Shown: positions 6,459-13,648, numbered from the stretch's first letter. The stretch: 17,316 bases of DNA from JBEVNX01 sp040507895 (GCA_040507895.1 JBEVNX010000110.1:1-17316), one strand, 5' to 3'. Notes: generated by a model from the letters alone, not told the origin. A program made the numbers and translations.

Positions 6459-7259
6459 ATGCGGATCTCCGGCAAAACCGCGCTCGTTACCGGCGCTTCG
6501 AGCGGCATTGGGCGAGACACGGCGATCGACCTCGCGCGGCGTGGCGCCACCGTCGCGATCTGCGCCCGCCGCCTCGACCGTCTCGAAGAGACGCTCTTGG
6601 AATGCCGCAAGCACGCCCCAAAAAGCCAGGCCTACCCTGGCGACGTCCGCGACCGCGCCCAGGTTGCGCGGATCGTCGCCGCGGCACGCGCAGACCTGGG
6701 TCCGATCGACATCCTGGTGAACAACGCCGGCGTCAGCGCCTATCACCTCTTCACCGAAGCCCCGGAGGAGCAGTTCGAGGAGCTCATGCGTGCCAACTAC
6801 TTCTCCGCGGTTTATTTCACCCGCGAGCTCATTCCGTGGATGATCCAGCGCCGCAGCGGCGCAGTGGTGTTCGTGTCATCCTTCGCCGGCCGCATCGGCA
6901 CCTGGCGCCACACGGCGTACTCCGCCTCGAAGTTCGCCATGACAGGCTTCGCCGAGGCCCTCTACTACGAGGTCAAGTCGCGCGGCGTGCACGTGGCGGT
7001 CATCCAACCGGGCGCAATCCGCACCGAGATGTTCGACAAGGGCCCGGGATTCGAGCACCTGCGTCATGTCGTGGAGCCGCAGTTCGTCGGCACCGAGGTC
7101 GTCACCCGGGCGATCGCCAAAGCGATCGAGAAGGAGCGTTTCGAGCTCTTCGCTCCCGCTCGCTACGCCATCGTCTGGAAGCTCCGCGCTCTGTTCCCGC
7201 GCGCGATCATGCGCGGAACGCTCGCCTTCGTGAAGAGGCGGTTCGAGCGCGCGCCGTGA
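6459..7259 (+). CDS. Short-chain dehydrogenase/reductase (SDR family oxidoreductase)
   Basis: A 266-residue classical SDR using NAD(P)H to interconvert an alcohol and a carbonyl group. The cofactor motif TGASSGIG is at residues 11-18. The Arg pair in CARRLDRL after strand 2 suggests NADP preference. NNAG is at 88-91, the catalytic serine is in FVSSFAG (140/141), and Tyr154/Lys158 form YSASK. The PGAIRTEMF segment follows as usual. The C-terminal ~50 residues (FELFAPARYAIVWKLRALFPRAIM) are of the membrane-associated DHRS7/SDR7-like type, so a lipid or steroid-like substrate is possible; this is inference. The start is ATG at 6459, immediately before the Rossmann strand; the ribosome site (TAGG) is weak. 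Monocistronic, divergent from bufA, and convergent with the broken aminotransferase, leaving 25 bases between stops. Confidence 0.93.
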   Translation: MRISGKTALVTGASSGIGRDTAIDLARRGATVAICARRLDRLEETLLECRKHAPKSQAYPGDVRDRAQVARIVAAARADLGPIDILVNNAGVSAYHLFTEAPEEQFEELMRANYFSAVYFTRELIPWMIQRRSGAVVFVSSFAGRIGTWRHTAYSASKFAMTGFAEALYYEVKSRGVHVAVIQPGAIRTEMFDKGPGFEHLRHVVEPQFVGTEVVTRAIAKAIEKERFELFAPARYAIVWKLRALFPRAIMRGTLAFVKRRFERAP

Positions 7260-7284
7260 CTCCCGCACGATGCCTTCCGGAACG

Positions 7285-7762
7285 TCAGCGCCGGGCGCTT
7301 CGCAGCCGATCCGTCAAATGAGCCAACCGTCGCCCGGCCTCCGCCAGCGCCTGCTCGGTCTTACAGAACGTGAAGCGCACTTGATGGCGTCCCACATGGC
7401 CCTTGCGATGGAAGCTCGATCCGGGAACCGCGGCCATGCCGACCACGGGCACCAGCCACTGGGGCAAGGCCACGTCGTCAGCGAAGCCGAAGCCGCGAAT
7501 GTCGGTCGTGACATAGTAGGCCCCTTCGGGCTCGCTTCTCGGCGATGGCTTGGCGCAGCGCAAGCGCGCCCCAAGTGATTGAGTACTGGTTGAAGTCCTC
7601 GGCGATCGCGCGCTTGGCGGCGTCCTTCACCGCCTGCGGAGCTGGAAAATCCGGAAAGCCCTGCGCGAGGTTGACGCCGCCGTGCCGATTGCATAGCTGC
7701 GTCAGGCCGCGGATCACGGATTCGGTGAAGGCGGCCGCTTTCGCCGAGGTGCCGAGGGGCAT
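7285..7762 (-). pseudogene. Class I/II PLP aminotransferase (methionine/kynurenine aminotransferase type) with large internal deletion and frameshift
   Basis: Two ends of one aminotransferase gene are joined without the middle. The N-terminal part (7762 to about 7535, ~76 residues) reads TESVIRGLTQLC, VNLAQGFPDFPAP, FNQYSITWGALALRQAIAEK. The C-terminal part (about 7530 to 7285, ~81 residues) is in another frame and reads PEGAYYVTTDIRGFGFADDV, VAAVPGSSFH-like and VRFTFCKTEQALAEAG. The family is about 385-395 residues long, so roughly 230 residues are missing, including the PLP-binding lysine and the Asp/Tyr cofactor contacts. The junction lies near 7525-7537. Reading on from the start gives only a 94-residue product ending at 7478. 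Both surviving halves are well conserved with no other stops, so the event is recent, or the join is an assembly error. It lies 22 bases downstream of the carboxymuconolactone-decarboxylase-like gene on the same strand. Confidence 0.85.
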
Positions 7763-7784
7763 GCAAAAGGTGACGCGCTACACG

Positions 7785-8117
7785 CTACGCACGATCGTAC
7801 AGCTTGAGAGCCAGGGTGCCGTGCGCGGCCGCCCCTCCCGCGCGTAGCGCCGCGGCCAGGAACGTGGTCTCGACGACCTCCTCGCGCGTGGCGCCGGCCT
7901 TCTTGGCGGCTTTGGCGTGCGCGTCGATGCAATAGACGCACTGCGTGACGTGCGCCACCGCCAAAGCGATCAGCTCGCGGTATTTCCGCGGAATCTTGCC
8001 GTCCTCGCGACCGACGATTCTGTCCAGATCGAGCCACGCTTTGAACTCGGCCGGGGCGAGCTCCTTCCTGTCCGTGACGAGCTTGACGTCGTCGCTGTCG
8101 TGATAGTGCGTCCCCAT
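7785..8117 (-). CDS. Carboxymuconolactone decarboxylase family protein (AhpD-like)
   Basis: A 110-residue all-helical protein of the CMD/AhpD superfamily. The AhpD-type redox set is present: Glu48, the Cys60-x2-Cys63 pair in QCVYC and His67 in IDAHAKAAKKAGAT. This favours a peroxidase or thiol-disulfide role over true decarboxylation, since genuine carboxymuconolactone decarboxylases lack the CxxC. The conserved tail VVETTFLAAALRAGGAAAHG agrees. The N-terminus has several His/Asp residues (GTHYHDSDD). The start is ATG at 8117 with GAGGG 8 bases upstream. Upstream are 241 bases (8118-8358) without a gene, presumably carrying its promoter; a short repeat CCCGGT/ACCGGG at 8230-8250 is the only structure I see there. 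The broken aminotransferase follows in the same direction. Physiological partner unknown. Confidence 0.9.
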   Translation of the reverse strand: MGTHYHDSDDVKLVTDRKELAPAEFKAWLDLDRIVGREDGKIPRKYRELIALAVAHVTQCVYCIDAHAKAAKKAGATREEVVETTFLAAALRAGGAAAHGTLALKLYDRA

Positions 8118-8358
8118 GGCTGCGACCCTCGTCGGTCAGTCCGGAACGTCGGCATCGCTCATACGCCCGTGTCGCGCGCGACCCGCCGGCCGGTTGATCC
8201 GATCCCCGAGCCATAGTGGAGGCCGCCGACCCGGTCAACTCCGAACCGGGCCGTCCTGCGCAGCCGGACGCGCGGTCGAGGGTGGACGATGGCGTCGACG
8301 AGCGATCGGGCTCGGCGCGAGCTCGACGAAGCCGCTCGAGCCGCGTCGGCGCCGGCGA

Positions 8359-8916
8359 CTACTCGGGACTCAGCCGCAGGAGCGAGGCTTCGTAAACTGC
8401 CAGGTCCGAATCGCTGAAGAGCACGAATCGCGCCTCCGTGATCGCGTGACTCTCACGGGCGAGGAAATCGCGCACGGTGCCGAGCGCGATCTCCGCTGCC
8501 TGCTCGATGGGGAAGCCATACGCGCCCGTGGAGATGGACGGGAAGGCGATCGAGGAGATGCGCCGCTCGGCCGCGATGACGAGGCTCGAGCGGTATGCCG
8601 AAGCGAGCAGCTCCCGCTCTCCCCGCCCACCGCCGCGCCACACCGGCCCGACGGCGTGGATCACGAACTTCGCTAGTAGCCTGCCGCCCGTGGTGATCAC
8701 CGCGTGGCCGGTCGCGCAGCGTCCCTGCGCGACGACGATCTCGCGGCACTCGGCGAGGATGGCCGGGCCACCGGCGCGATGAATCGCTCCGTCCACGCCG
8801 CCGCCGCCCAGCAACGACGTGTTCGCCGCGTTGACGACCGCCACCACGTCTTGCTGCGTGATGTCGCCGCGCACGAGGCCGAGCCGGGTGTTGCCGATTT
8901 GCTGTTCGGTCGGCAT
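8359..8916 (-). CDS. Macro domain protein, O-acetyl-ADP-ribose deacetylase / ADP-ribosyl hydrolase type
   Basis: A 185-residue stand-alone macro domain of the MacroD/YmdB group, which binds ADP-ribose and hydrolyses O-acetyl-ADP-ribose or mono-ADP-ribosyl esters. Signatures in order are VRGDIT (residues 15-20), VVNAANTSLLGGGGVDGAIH (27-46, with Asn29, Asn32 and catalytic-site Asp42), AGGPAI, the GHAVITTGG strand, and the phosphate-binding loop ISTGAYGFP. The domain fills the protein, with only ~15 residues beyond it. The start is ATG at 8916, 6 bases after the stop of the lipoprotein gene. No good ribosome site precedes it, so translation is probably coupled to the upstream gene. It ends a three-gene set with a haem-type membrane protein and a lipoprotein. 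No ADP-ribosyltransferase toxin is visible nearby, so this looks like general metabolism rather than an antitoxin. Confidence 0.94.
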   Translation of the reverse strand: MPTEQQIGNTRLGLVRGDITQQDVVAVVNAANTSLLGGGGVDGAIHRAGGPAILAECREIVVAQGRCATGHAVITTGGRLLAKFVIHAVGPVWRGGGRGERELLASAYRSSLVIAAERRISSIAFPSISTGAYGFPIEQAAEIALGTVRDFLARESHAITEARFVLFSDSDLAVYEASLLRLSPE

Positions 8917-8922
8917 CGGCGT

Positions 8923-9321
8923 TCAGCGCATGAGGTCGTTCAAGGGATGCGGCGTGGGCGCGCGCTGCGGAGTGATCGACTCGCCATGCTCGACCGGCTG
9001 GCCGCTGCCGCATCGACTCTCCAGATAGCTCTCCAGCTCGGTGATGTGCCCGCGGAGGGCGGATGACTCCGCCTCGCAGGCCGCCGTGCAGTTCGAGCGA
9101 CAAAGGTCGCCGAGCGCGGCCTCGCACTGGCCTTCGGGTGACGCGGGGGCCGCGGCGCGGTGAGCCCCGCACTGCGCTTTGCACGCGTCGGCGTCTGCGG
9201 CAGGGCATTCCGGCCGCGCGCGTTGTAGCGGCGGCTCGCGACGCGTGACGCGAGCCGCGTCGCAAGCGGCGAACAGCCAAAGTCCGGTTGCCAGTGTCGC
9301 GAGGCGGGCCACACGGGGCAT
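8923..9321 (-). CDS. Small cysteine-rich lipoprotein, function unknown
   Basis: A 132-residue predicted lipoprotein. The signal peptide ends in the lipobox LFAAC, so Cys20 would be lipidated, and Asp21 after it would favour inner-membrane retention if the E. coli rule applies. The mature part has eight more cysteines: 39, 47, 51, 66, 74, 78, 82 and 104. Three of the gaps are Cx3C (47-51, 74-78, 78-82), a helical-hairpin type spacing that suggests disulfides or metal ligands. The C-terminal ~28 residues are Pro/His-containing and look disordered. The start is ATG at 9321 with GAGGAG 9 bases upstream; the longer in-frame ORF to 9891 is a shadow of the membrane-protein gene. It lies 11 bases after that gene and 6 before the macro-domain gene. 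I do not recognise a named family. The possibility of redox cooperation with the neighbouring haem-type protein is only inference. Confidence 0.72.
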   Translation of the reverse strand: MPRVARLATLATGLWLFAACDAARVTRREPPLQRARPECPAADADACKAQCGAHRAAAPASPEGQCEAALGDLCRSNCTAACEAESSALRGHITELESYLESRCGSGQPVEHGESITPQRAPTPHPLNDLMR

Positions 9322-9332
9322 CGAGTCTCTCC

Positions 9333-9929
9333 TCAGTGAGCCGTTGCGGGAGCGTGCCCCGAGCGCCGGCGCGAGAGCCGAAAGGCCAACGCACCGAGAA
9401 GCAGCGCGACCGAGACGACCGCCTTGGGATCCTTCGCGGCATTGCCCAGGTAGGTGAGCGTGAAGACCGCCCAGATGTAGTAGATCCCGGTGGTGTGCAA
9501 CCGCTTCCAGCGTCGGGCGCCGAGCAGCGCGGCGGTCCTGTCGAACGAAGTCGCGGCCATGGCGAGGATCAACAAGAAGCCCAAGCCGCCGAGTACCAGC
9601 ACCGCGCTGTCCGGGCGATGCGCGCTCACCCGGGTGAGGCCGACGATGGCCGCGAGGTGCACGGCATGCGACGTCGCGAACGATACGCCGAGATAGCGCC
9701 GATTCTCTAGAAGCCACTCCGACGCGCGATTCGGCCAGCAGGCTCGTGCCGTGGAAGCGAGAAAGACGCAGAGGAACAGCAGCAGCGACGTCCGTGCCGT
9801 GGCCCGCAGCACCTCGAGGAGACCCGCCTCGCCGGCCCCCTCCGAGGCGAGAATCCCGGCGGCGCCGCCGCCCACGACGAGGGCCGTCCACGCGACCAGC
9901 GACCAGCCCCGCAACGGACCGCCGATCAT
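9333..9929 (-). CDS. Ferric reductase-like transmembrane domain protein (MsrQ-like haem membrane protein)
   Basis: A 198-residue integral membrane protein with about five to six hydrophobic segments (near residues 8-27, 45-62, 82-100, 108-127, 147-162, 169-184). The pattern RRYLGVSFATSHAVHL (His88, His91) followed by WKRLHTTGIYY (His145) is that of ferric-reductase-like/MsrQ proteins, which carry b-type haem and pass electrons across the inner membrane. In MsrQ another His lies 13 residues after the LHR-type His; here that position is Leu158, so haem number may be reduced. This alignment is from memory. The start is ATG at 9929, with no clear Shine-Dalgarno sequence. It follows tRNA-Phe, from which a 9-bp hairpin separates it, and leads the lipoprotein and macro-domain genes. 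No MsrP partner is nearby. The electron acceptor is unknown. Confidence 0.78.
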   Translation of the reverse strand: MIGGPLRGWSLVAWTALVVGGGAAGILASEGAGEAGLLEVLRATARTSLLLFLCVFLASTARACWPNRASEWLLENRRYLGVSFATSHAVHLAAIVGLTRVSAHRPDSAVLVLGGLGFLLILAMAATSFDRTAALLGARRWKRLHTTGIYYIWAVFTLTYLGNAAKDPKAVVSVALLLGALAFRLSRRRSGHAPATAH

Positions 9930-9946
9930 GGATGGCCGCGAATCAG

Positions 9947-9968
9947 GCCCGTGGCGAGTGCCACGGGC
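9947..9968 (-). terminator. GC-rich hairpin after tRNA-Phe, probable terminator
   Basis: GCCCGTGGC (9947-9955) and GCCACGGGC (9960-9968) form a perfect 9-bp stem with a 4-base loop, beginning 13 bases after the tRNA-Phe 3' end on the minus strand. No T-run follows, so it is not a textbook intrinsic terminator, although its position suits tRNA 3' processing or termination. It also overlaps the leader of the membrane-protein gene. Confidence 0.45.
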
Positions 9969-9981
9969 GGAAGAGAAACAA

Positions 9982-10054
9982 TGGGCAGGGACGGAATTGA
10001 ACCGCCGACACGGAACTTTTCAGGCTCCTGCTCTACCGACTGAGCTACCTGCCC
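9982..10054 (-). tRNA. tRNA-Phe (anticodon GAA)
   Basis: A full cloverleaf of 73 bases reads on the minus strand. The acceptor stem GGGCAGG/CCTGCCC is fully paired. The D arm is GCTC/GAGC, and the anticodon stem GGAGC/GTTCC has one G-T pair. The loop CTGAAAA puts GAA at positions 34-36. The T arm GGCGG/CCGTC has loop TTCAATT. The discriminator is A (9982) and CCA is not encoded, so it must be added by a nucleotidyltransferase. It lies 39 bases after the gshB stop on the same strand. Confidence 0.96.
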
Positions 10055-10093
10055 ATGCAAACCGCTCGCTAGTAGCGGAGCCCCCGTTCACCG

Positions 10094-11062
10094 TCAAGCA
10101 CGCGAGGCGGCTCGCCGCTGCGAGTTCGAGCGCTCGACGAAGTCGATCACATGGCGCTCGACGACGATCTCGTCGAAGGCATTGATCTCTTCGATGCCGG
10201 TCGGACTGGTGACGTTCACCTCGGTGAGATAACCGCCGATCACGTCGAGCCCCACGAAGTAGAGACCCCGTCGGCGCAGGTCGGCGGCGAGCGCGCGGCA
10301 GATCTCACGCTCGCGATCGGTGAGCGCGCTCTTGGCCGAGCGCCCGCCGGCCGCGAGATTGCCGCGCACGTCGTTCTCCTGCGGGATGCGCAGCATCGCG
10401 CCGAGGGGCTCGCCGTCTAGAAGAATGATGCGCTTGTCGCCCTCGCGGCTCGCCGAGAGATACTGCTGGGCGACGATCGCGACGCGACCGCCCGCGGTGG
10501 CCAGCTCGAGCAGCGAGTTCAGGTTGCGATCGCTGTCGCGCAAATGAAGGACGCCCCGCCCGGCGAAGCCGTCGACCGGCTTCACGACCATCTCGCCGCC
10601 GAGCTCACGGAGAAACCCTCGAAGCTCGGTGAGATCGCGGCTCACCAGCGTGCGGGGGATCAGCTCCGGGTAGCGCAGCACGTAGAGCTTCTCGTTGGCG
10701 TCGCGCAGCCCTGCCGGATCGTTGATGACCAACGGCCCGGGAGCCAGCTCGACGAGCTGCGTGGCATGCAGGTACTCGACGTCGACCGGCGGATCCTTCC
10801 GCATGAAGATGGCGTCGAGCGCGGAGAGGTCGAGCCCGCTCTCGTCGATGACGCGATAGTGGTCCCCTTTGCTGCGCCGCAGCTCCACTCGCTTCGTCGC
10901 GGCTCGCACGCGCCCCTCCCGGTACGCAAGGTCCTTCTGCTCGAAGTAGTGGACCTCGTGGCCACGCCGTTGGCACTCGAGCATGAAGGCCAGGCTGGTG
11001 TCGTGCCCGACGATCAGGGTCTCGATCGGATCGATCAGGAAGCCGATGCGAAGCCCGCTCAC
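10094..11062 (-). CDS. gshB: Glutathione synthetase
   Basis: A 322-residue ATP-grasp ligase that joins gamma-glutamylcysteine and glycine to make glutathione, in the cytosol. The N-terminal domain begins LRIGFLIDPIETLIVGHDTS, with the family's FMRKDPPVDVEYLHATQLVE-type region. The ATP-grasp core has VVKPVDGFAGRGV, then RIILLDGEPLGAMLRIPQ, an NLAAGG glycine-rich loop and the metal-binding end FVGLDVIGGYLTEVNVTSPTGIEEI. Length is normal for GshB (about 315). The start is GTG at 11062, the only start codon next to the conserved first strand. No Shine-Dalgarno sequence is visible. The rsmE stop is 44 bases upstream on the same strand, so gshB is probably cotranscribed with prmA and rsmE. gshA is not in the window. 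Confidence 0.95.
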   Translation of the reverse strand: MSGLRIGFLIDPIETLIVGHDTSLAFMLECQRRGHEVHYFEQKDLAYREGRVRAATKRVELRRSKGDHYRVIDESGLDLSALDAIFMRKDPPVDVEYLHATQLVELAPGPLVINDPAGLRDANEKLYVLRYPELIPRTLVSRDLTELRGFLRELGGEMVVKPVDGFAGRGVLHLRDSDRNLNSLLELATAGGRVAIVAQQYLSASREGDKRIILLDGEPLGAMLRIPQENDVRGNLAAGGRSAKSALTDREREICRALAADLRRRGLYFVGLDVIGGYLTEVNVTSPTGIEEINAFDEIVVERHVIDFVERSNSQRRAASRA

Positions 11063-11106
11063 GACGCAAACACTAACACGCGGAAAGTGCCGAAGCGACG
11101 GCGCTC

Positions 11107-11853
11107 TCAGGGTCGCCCGAGGTCGCCCCAGCGGTGCTGCGCAAGCGCGACCGCGGCGATCGCCGCCGTCTCCGCGCGGAGCACGCGAGGCCCGAGTGTG
11201 GCGAGCCGGAATCCAGCCTCGATCGCTTGCGCGACCTCCGTTGCCGAGAAGCCGCCTTCGGGTCCGGTGACGACGACGGCGCTGTGGACGACACCGCCGG
11301 CAGACTCTGCGAGCGAGGGTCTGCCTCCTGGCGAGAACAGCAGCGAGCAATCGTGCGCGGCGGCGAGGGGCAGGAGCTTCGCGAACGTCTCGATCGCGAC
11401 GACTTGCGGGCAGCGCGCGCGGCCCGACTGCGCGGCCGCCGCGGACGCGATCCGCCGCCAGCGATCGATGCGGCTGGCTGCGCGCTCGACAGCCGCGATC
11501 GTGCGCTCGGAAGCGAACGGAACGATCCGCGCCACGCCGAGCTCGGTCACCTTCTCCACGACCCAGTCGAGCTTTGACGCCTTGGCGACGGCAACGGCCA
11601 GCGTCAGAGCGAGCGGCGATTCGCTGCGCCGCGCGACCGCCTCACGGAGCACCAATTCCGCACCCGTGGGGCCAATCGCCGCGAGGTCGGTCAAGAAGCT
11701 TTGCCCTTCCCCGTCGAAGATCTCCACCCGAGCGCCGCGGCGCAGCCGCAGGACGTCGCGAAGATAGTGGAGCTCGGAACCTTCGAGCCGCAGGCGTCCG
11801 TCCCGCAAGCGGGCCTTGGGGATCCGTAGACGGTGCACGGCCGATTCGCTCAC
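11107..11853 (-). CDS. rsmE: 16S rRNA (uracil1498-N3)-methyltransferase RsmE
   Basis: A 248-residue SPOUT-class methyltransferase that methylates U1498 of 16S rRNA. The N-terminal PUA-like domain (about 1-75) contains GSELHYLRDVLRLRRGARV and EIFDGEGQSF. The C-terminal trefoil-knot domain carries KASKLDWVVEKVTELGV, the SERT segment, AAAAQSGR, VVVTGPEGGFSATEV and LGPRVLRAETAAIAAV, all hallmarks of the family. The start is taken as GTG at 11853 because it overlaps the prmA stop as GTGA. A GTG five codons later (11838, before HRLRIP) is an alternative that would also fit the usual short N-terminus. prmA-rsmE is a common bacterial gene pair, and gshB follows 44 bases on. Confidence 0.95.
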   Translation of the reverse strand: MSESAVHRLRIPKARLRDGRLRLEGSELHYLRDVLRLRRGARVEIFDGEGQSFLTDLAAIGPTGAELVLREAVARRSESPLALTLAVAVAKASKLDWVVEKVTELGVARIVPFASERTIAAVERAASRIDRWRRIASAAAAQSGRARCPQVVAIETFAKLLPLAAAHDCSLLFSPGGRPSLAESAGGVVHSAVVVTGPEGGFSATEVAQAIEAGFRLATLGPRVLRAETAAIAAVALAQHRWGDLGRP

Positions 11854-12722
11854 GGTGCGCGCCGCAGCGTGAGCGTCGTCCAACCCTCGAGCGACCGCTC
11901 CGCCTCGAGCTGCCACCCACTCGCCACCGCGGCTCGGCGCACCGACTCGACGTCGGCGTCGAGGAGGCCGGACGCGATGCATCGGCCGCGGGCCTCCGCG
12001 CGTACGGCGAGCGTTCCGAACATCGAGCGCAGCAGGTCCGAGTAGAGGTTCGCGACGATCAGCGCGTAGCGGCCTTCGACGGCGTCCGTGGAGCCACATC
12101 GCAACGTCACGATCGCCTCCATCTCGTTTCGCGAGACGTTGTCGGCGGCGGCGGCGATGGCCACCGGGTCGACGTCGATGGCCAGCACTCGCCGCGCGCC
12201 CAGTCGAGCGGCGGCGATCGCCAAGATGCCGCTGCCCGTACCGACGTCGAGGACGGTCGGGGGCGCGGACTCGCGGTCGAAGGCGTCTTCGATCGCCAGC
12301 AGGCAGCCCACCGTGGAGGCGTGCTGGCCGGTTCCGAACGCCATCGCCGGCAGGATCTGCACGTCGAGACGATCGGACGTATGCGGGCTCCACGGCGTGC
12401 GCACGCAGAGCCGGCGGCCGATCTCGAGCGGTGGAAAGCCCTGTTTCCAGCTCGAAGCCCAGTCCTCTTCGTCGACGAATCCGATCTCAAGCCGAGCGCC
12501 CGCGGCACCGGGAAACGGCTCATCGAGCTCGCGCAGGAACTCCCGCGCCGCGCCGACGATCGCCCCGGCATCCTCGGTCGGCGTGAAGTGCGCCCTCAGA
12601 CGACGCCGCTCAGCGAGCTCTTCCTCGATCACTCCGGGAGCTCCTCGATTGACCAGCCACGCCACCAATGCATCACTCGCGGCCGGCACGATCTCGATCG
12701 ACAGCTCGAGCCAGCGGCGCAT
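11850..12722 (-). CDS. prmA: Ribosomal protein L11 methyltransferase PrmA
   Basis: A 290-residue enzyme that trimethylates ribosomal protein L11 using SAM. The N-terminal ferredoxin-like substrate-binding domain (about 1-75) begins RRWLELSIEIVPAASDAL. The linker has the typical EEDWASSWKQGFPPLEIG. The catalytic domain shows PAMAFGTGQHAST (127-137), motif I LDVGTGSGILAIAA (158-171), Asp183 in AIDVDP and ANLYSDLL at the substrate-loop position. The start is ATG at 12722; the longer ORF upstream adds 38 residues that read into the divergent GDPD gene. The ribosome site is poor. CATGAT six bases upstream of the ATG is a possible -10 box. First gene of prmA-rsmE-gshB, divergent from the phosphodiesterase gene across 60 bases. 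Confidence 0.95.
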   Translation of the reverse strand: MRRWLELSIEIVPAASDALVAWLVNRGAPGVIEEELAERRRLRAHFTPTEDAGAIVGAAREFLRELDEPFPGAAGARLEIGFVDEEDWASSWKQGFPPLEIGRRLCVRTPWSPHTSDRLDVQILPAMAFGTGQHASTVGCLLAIEDAFDRESAPPTVLDVGTGSGILAIAAARLGARRVLAIDVDPVAIAAAADNVSRNEMEAIVTLRCGSTDAVEGRYALIVANLYSDLLRSMFGTLAVRAEARGRCIASGLLDADVESVRRAAVASGWQLEAERSLEGWTTLTLRRAP

Positions 12723-12767
12723 GACCGGATCATGCCATAGCCACCTATCGGATTCGACGCCGCGCTT

Positions 12768-12780
12768 CGCTACAGTAGCG
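12768..12780 (+). promoter_or_regulatory. Palindromic TACAGT box next to the GDPD start, possible -10 of a leaderless message
   Basis: CGCTAC-A-GTAGCG is a perfect odd dyad ending two bases before the GTG start. It contains TACAGT (12771-12776; four of six matches to TATAAT), exactly six bases before the GTG. A -10 box there would start transcription at or next to the start codon. No convincing -35 is seen, and no Shine-Dalgarno sequence precedes the gene. Confidence 0.3.
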
Positions 12781-12782
12781 CG

Positions 12783-13535
12783 GTGCTCCGCCGCTCCCGT
12801 CTGCTGCGCATCGCGCATCGTGGCGCCTCGGGTCATGCCCCGGAGAACACCCGGGCTTCCTTTCTACGTGCCATCGAGCTCGGCGCCGACATGGTCGAGC
12901 TCGACTGCCAGACGACTCGCGACGGCGCCGTCGTGGTGATCCACGACGAGCGGTTGGATCGCACGACGAACGGCAAGGGCCGCGTGCGAGACCATACGCT
13001 GCCCGAGATCAAGGCGCTCGATGCGGGCTCTTGGTTCGCGAATGAATTCGCGGGCGAAGAGGTTCTCACGCTCGAGGAGGCGATCGAGCTTCTCCGCGGG
13101 CGCGTCGAGCTGAACCTCGAGATCAAGGGCGAGGACCCGCCGGGCCGGCTCGAGATCCAGTGCGTGGGCATCGTGCGCAGTCTTCGCTTCTTCACGCAGA
13201 CGGTCTTCTCGTCGTTCTCCGCGGCGCGCATGCGCCTCGTGCGGGACCTCGCCGACGATGCGCGGATCGGCGTCCTCGTCGACGGGGGAGCGCCGTGGAT
13301 GGAGGCGCTCGACTTCGCACGGGACCTCGGCGCGGAAGCGATGCATCCGGAGCGGTCGCTGGCGGGCCCGGGGATGGTGGCCGAAGCGCACCGGCGAGAC
13401 CTCGAAGTCCGCGTGTGGTCCGTGAACCGTCAGCCCGAGATCGATGCGCTCGTCGCGCTGGGCGTCGACGGCATCTTCACGGACTATCCGGAGAGGCTAC
13501 TGCGCTTCGGCGCAGGCCGGCCGGCCGCCGGATGA
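12783..13535 (+). CDS. Glycerophosphodiester phosphodiesterase family protein
   Basis: A 250-residue GDPD-family TIM-barrel enzyme that hydrolyses glycerophosphodiesters to glycerol-3-phosphate and an alcohol, recycling phospholipid head groups. The active-site signature HRGASGHAPENT begins at His12-Arg13, with Glu21-Asn22. ELDCQTTRDGAVVVIHDE supplies the metal-binding Glu/Asp pair and the second catalytic His. Downstream are LNLEIKG (metal Glu), SFSAARMRLVR and the terminal VWSVNRQPEIDALVALGVDG with IFTDYPERL. No signal peptide is present, so it is cytosolic. GTG at 12783 is the only possible start: the frame has a stop at 12738 and no other start codon before the active-site motif. There is no ribosome site. 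Divergent from prmA; the rpsU block follows after 113 bases. Confidence 0.95.
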   Translation: MLRRSRLLRIAHRGASGHAPENTRASFLRAIELGADMVELDCQTTRDGAVVVIHDERLDRTTNGKGRVRDHTLPEIKALDAGSWFANEFAGEEVLTLEEAIELLRGRVELNLEIKGEDPPGRLEIQCVGIVRSLRFFTQTVFSSFSAARMRLVRDLADDARIGVLVDGGAPWMEALDFARDLGAEAMHPERSLAGPGMVAEAHRRDLEVRVWSVNRQPEIDALVALGVDGIFTDYPERLLRFGAGRPAAG

Positions 13536-13562
13536 ACCGGCGCAACATCTCCGCCTTCATTC

Positions 13563-13591
13563 TTGACTCCCGTACGGTTTTCTCTGACACT
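13563..13591 (+). promoter_or_regulatory. Candidate sigma-70 promoter for the rpsU block
   Basis: TTGACT (13563-13568, five of six matches to the -35 consensus) is followed after 17 bases by GACACT (13586-13591, three of six to the -10). The AT content of this 113-base gap is higher than its surroundings, and the site lies about 58 bases before the rpsU start. Only the -35 is good. Confidence 0.35.
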
Positions 13592-13648
13592 ACGGAATTC
13601 CTCTCAAGCGTCCGTTGATCGACGCATTCGGGAGGGGGTGAATCGTCG

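Noticed and set aside
5347..6720. Long + strand open frame (457 codons) antisense to bufB and bufA
   Set aside because: A high-GC shadow: it runs antisense to two clearly conserved genes and into the SDR gene in another frame, with no domain signature.
7478..7762. Intact small gene of 94 codons
   Set aside because: It is the N-terminal remnant of the deleted aminotransferase plus an out-of-frame tail, not an independent protein.
8230..8250. CCCGGT/ACCGGG repeat as terminator of the macro-domain gene
   Set aside because: Only six pairs, a 9-base loop and no T-run, about 110 bases beyond the stop; common by chance at this GC content.
8359..8916. Macro domain as antitoxin of a DarTG-like toxin-antitoxin pair
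   Set aside because: No DarT-like or other ADP-ribosyltransferase gene is adjacent; the neighbours are a lipoprotein and a membrane protein.
10544..12740. Two ~390-400 codon + strand open frames opposite gshB, rsmE and prmA
   Set aside because: Both are antisense to well-conserved genes, low in motif content, and span several gene borders.
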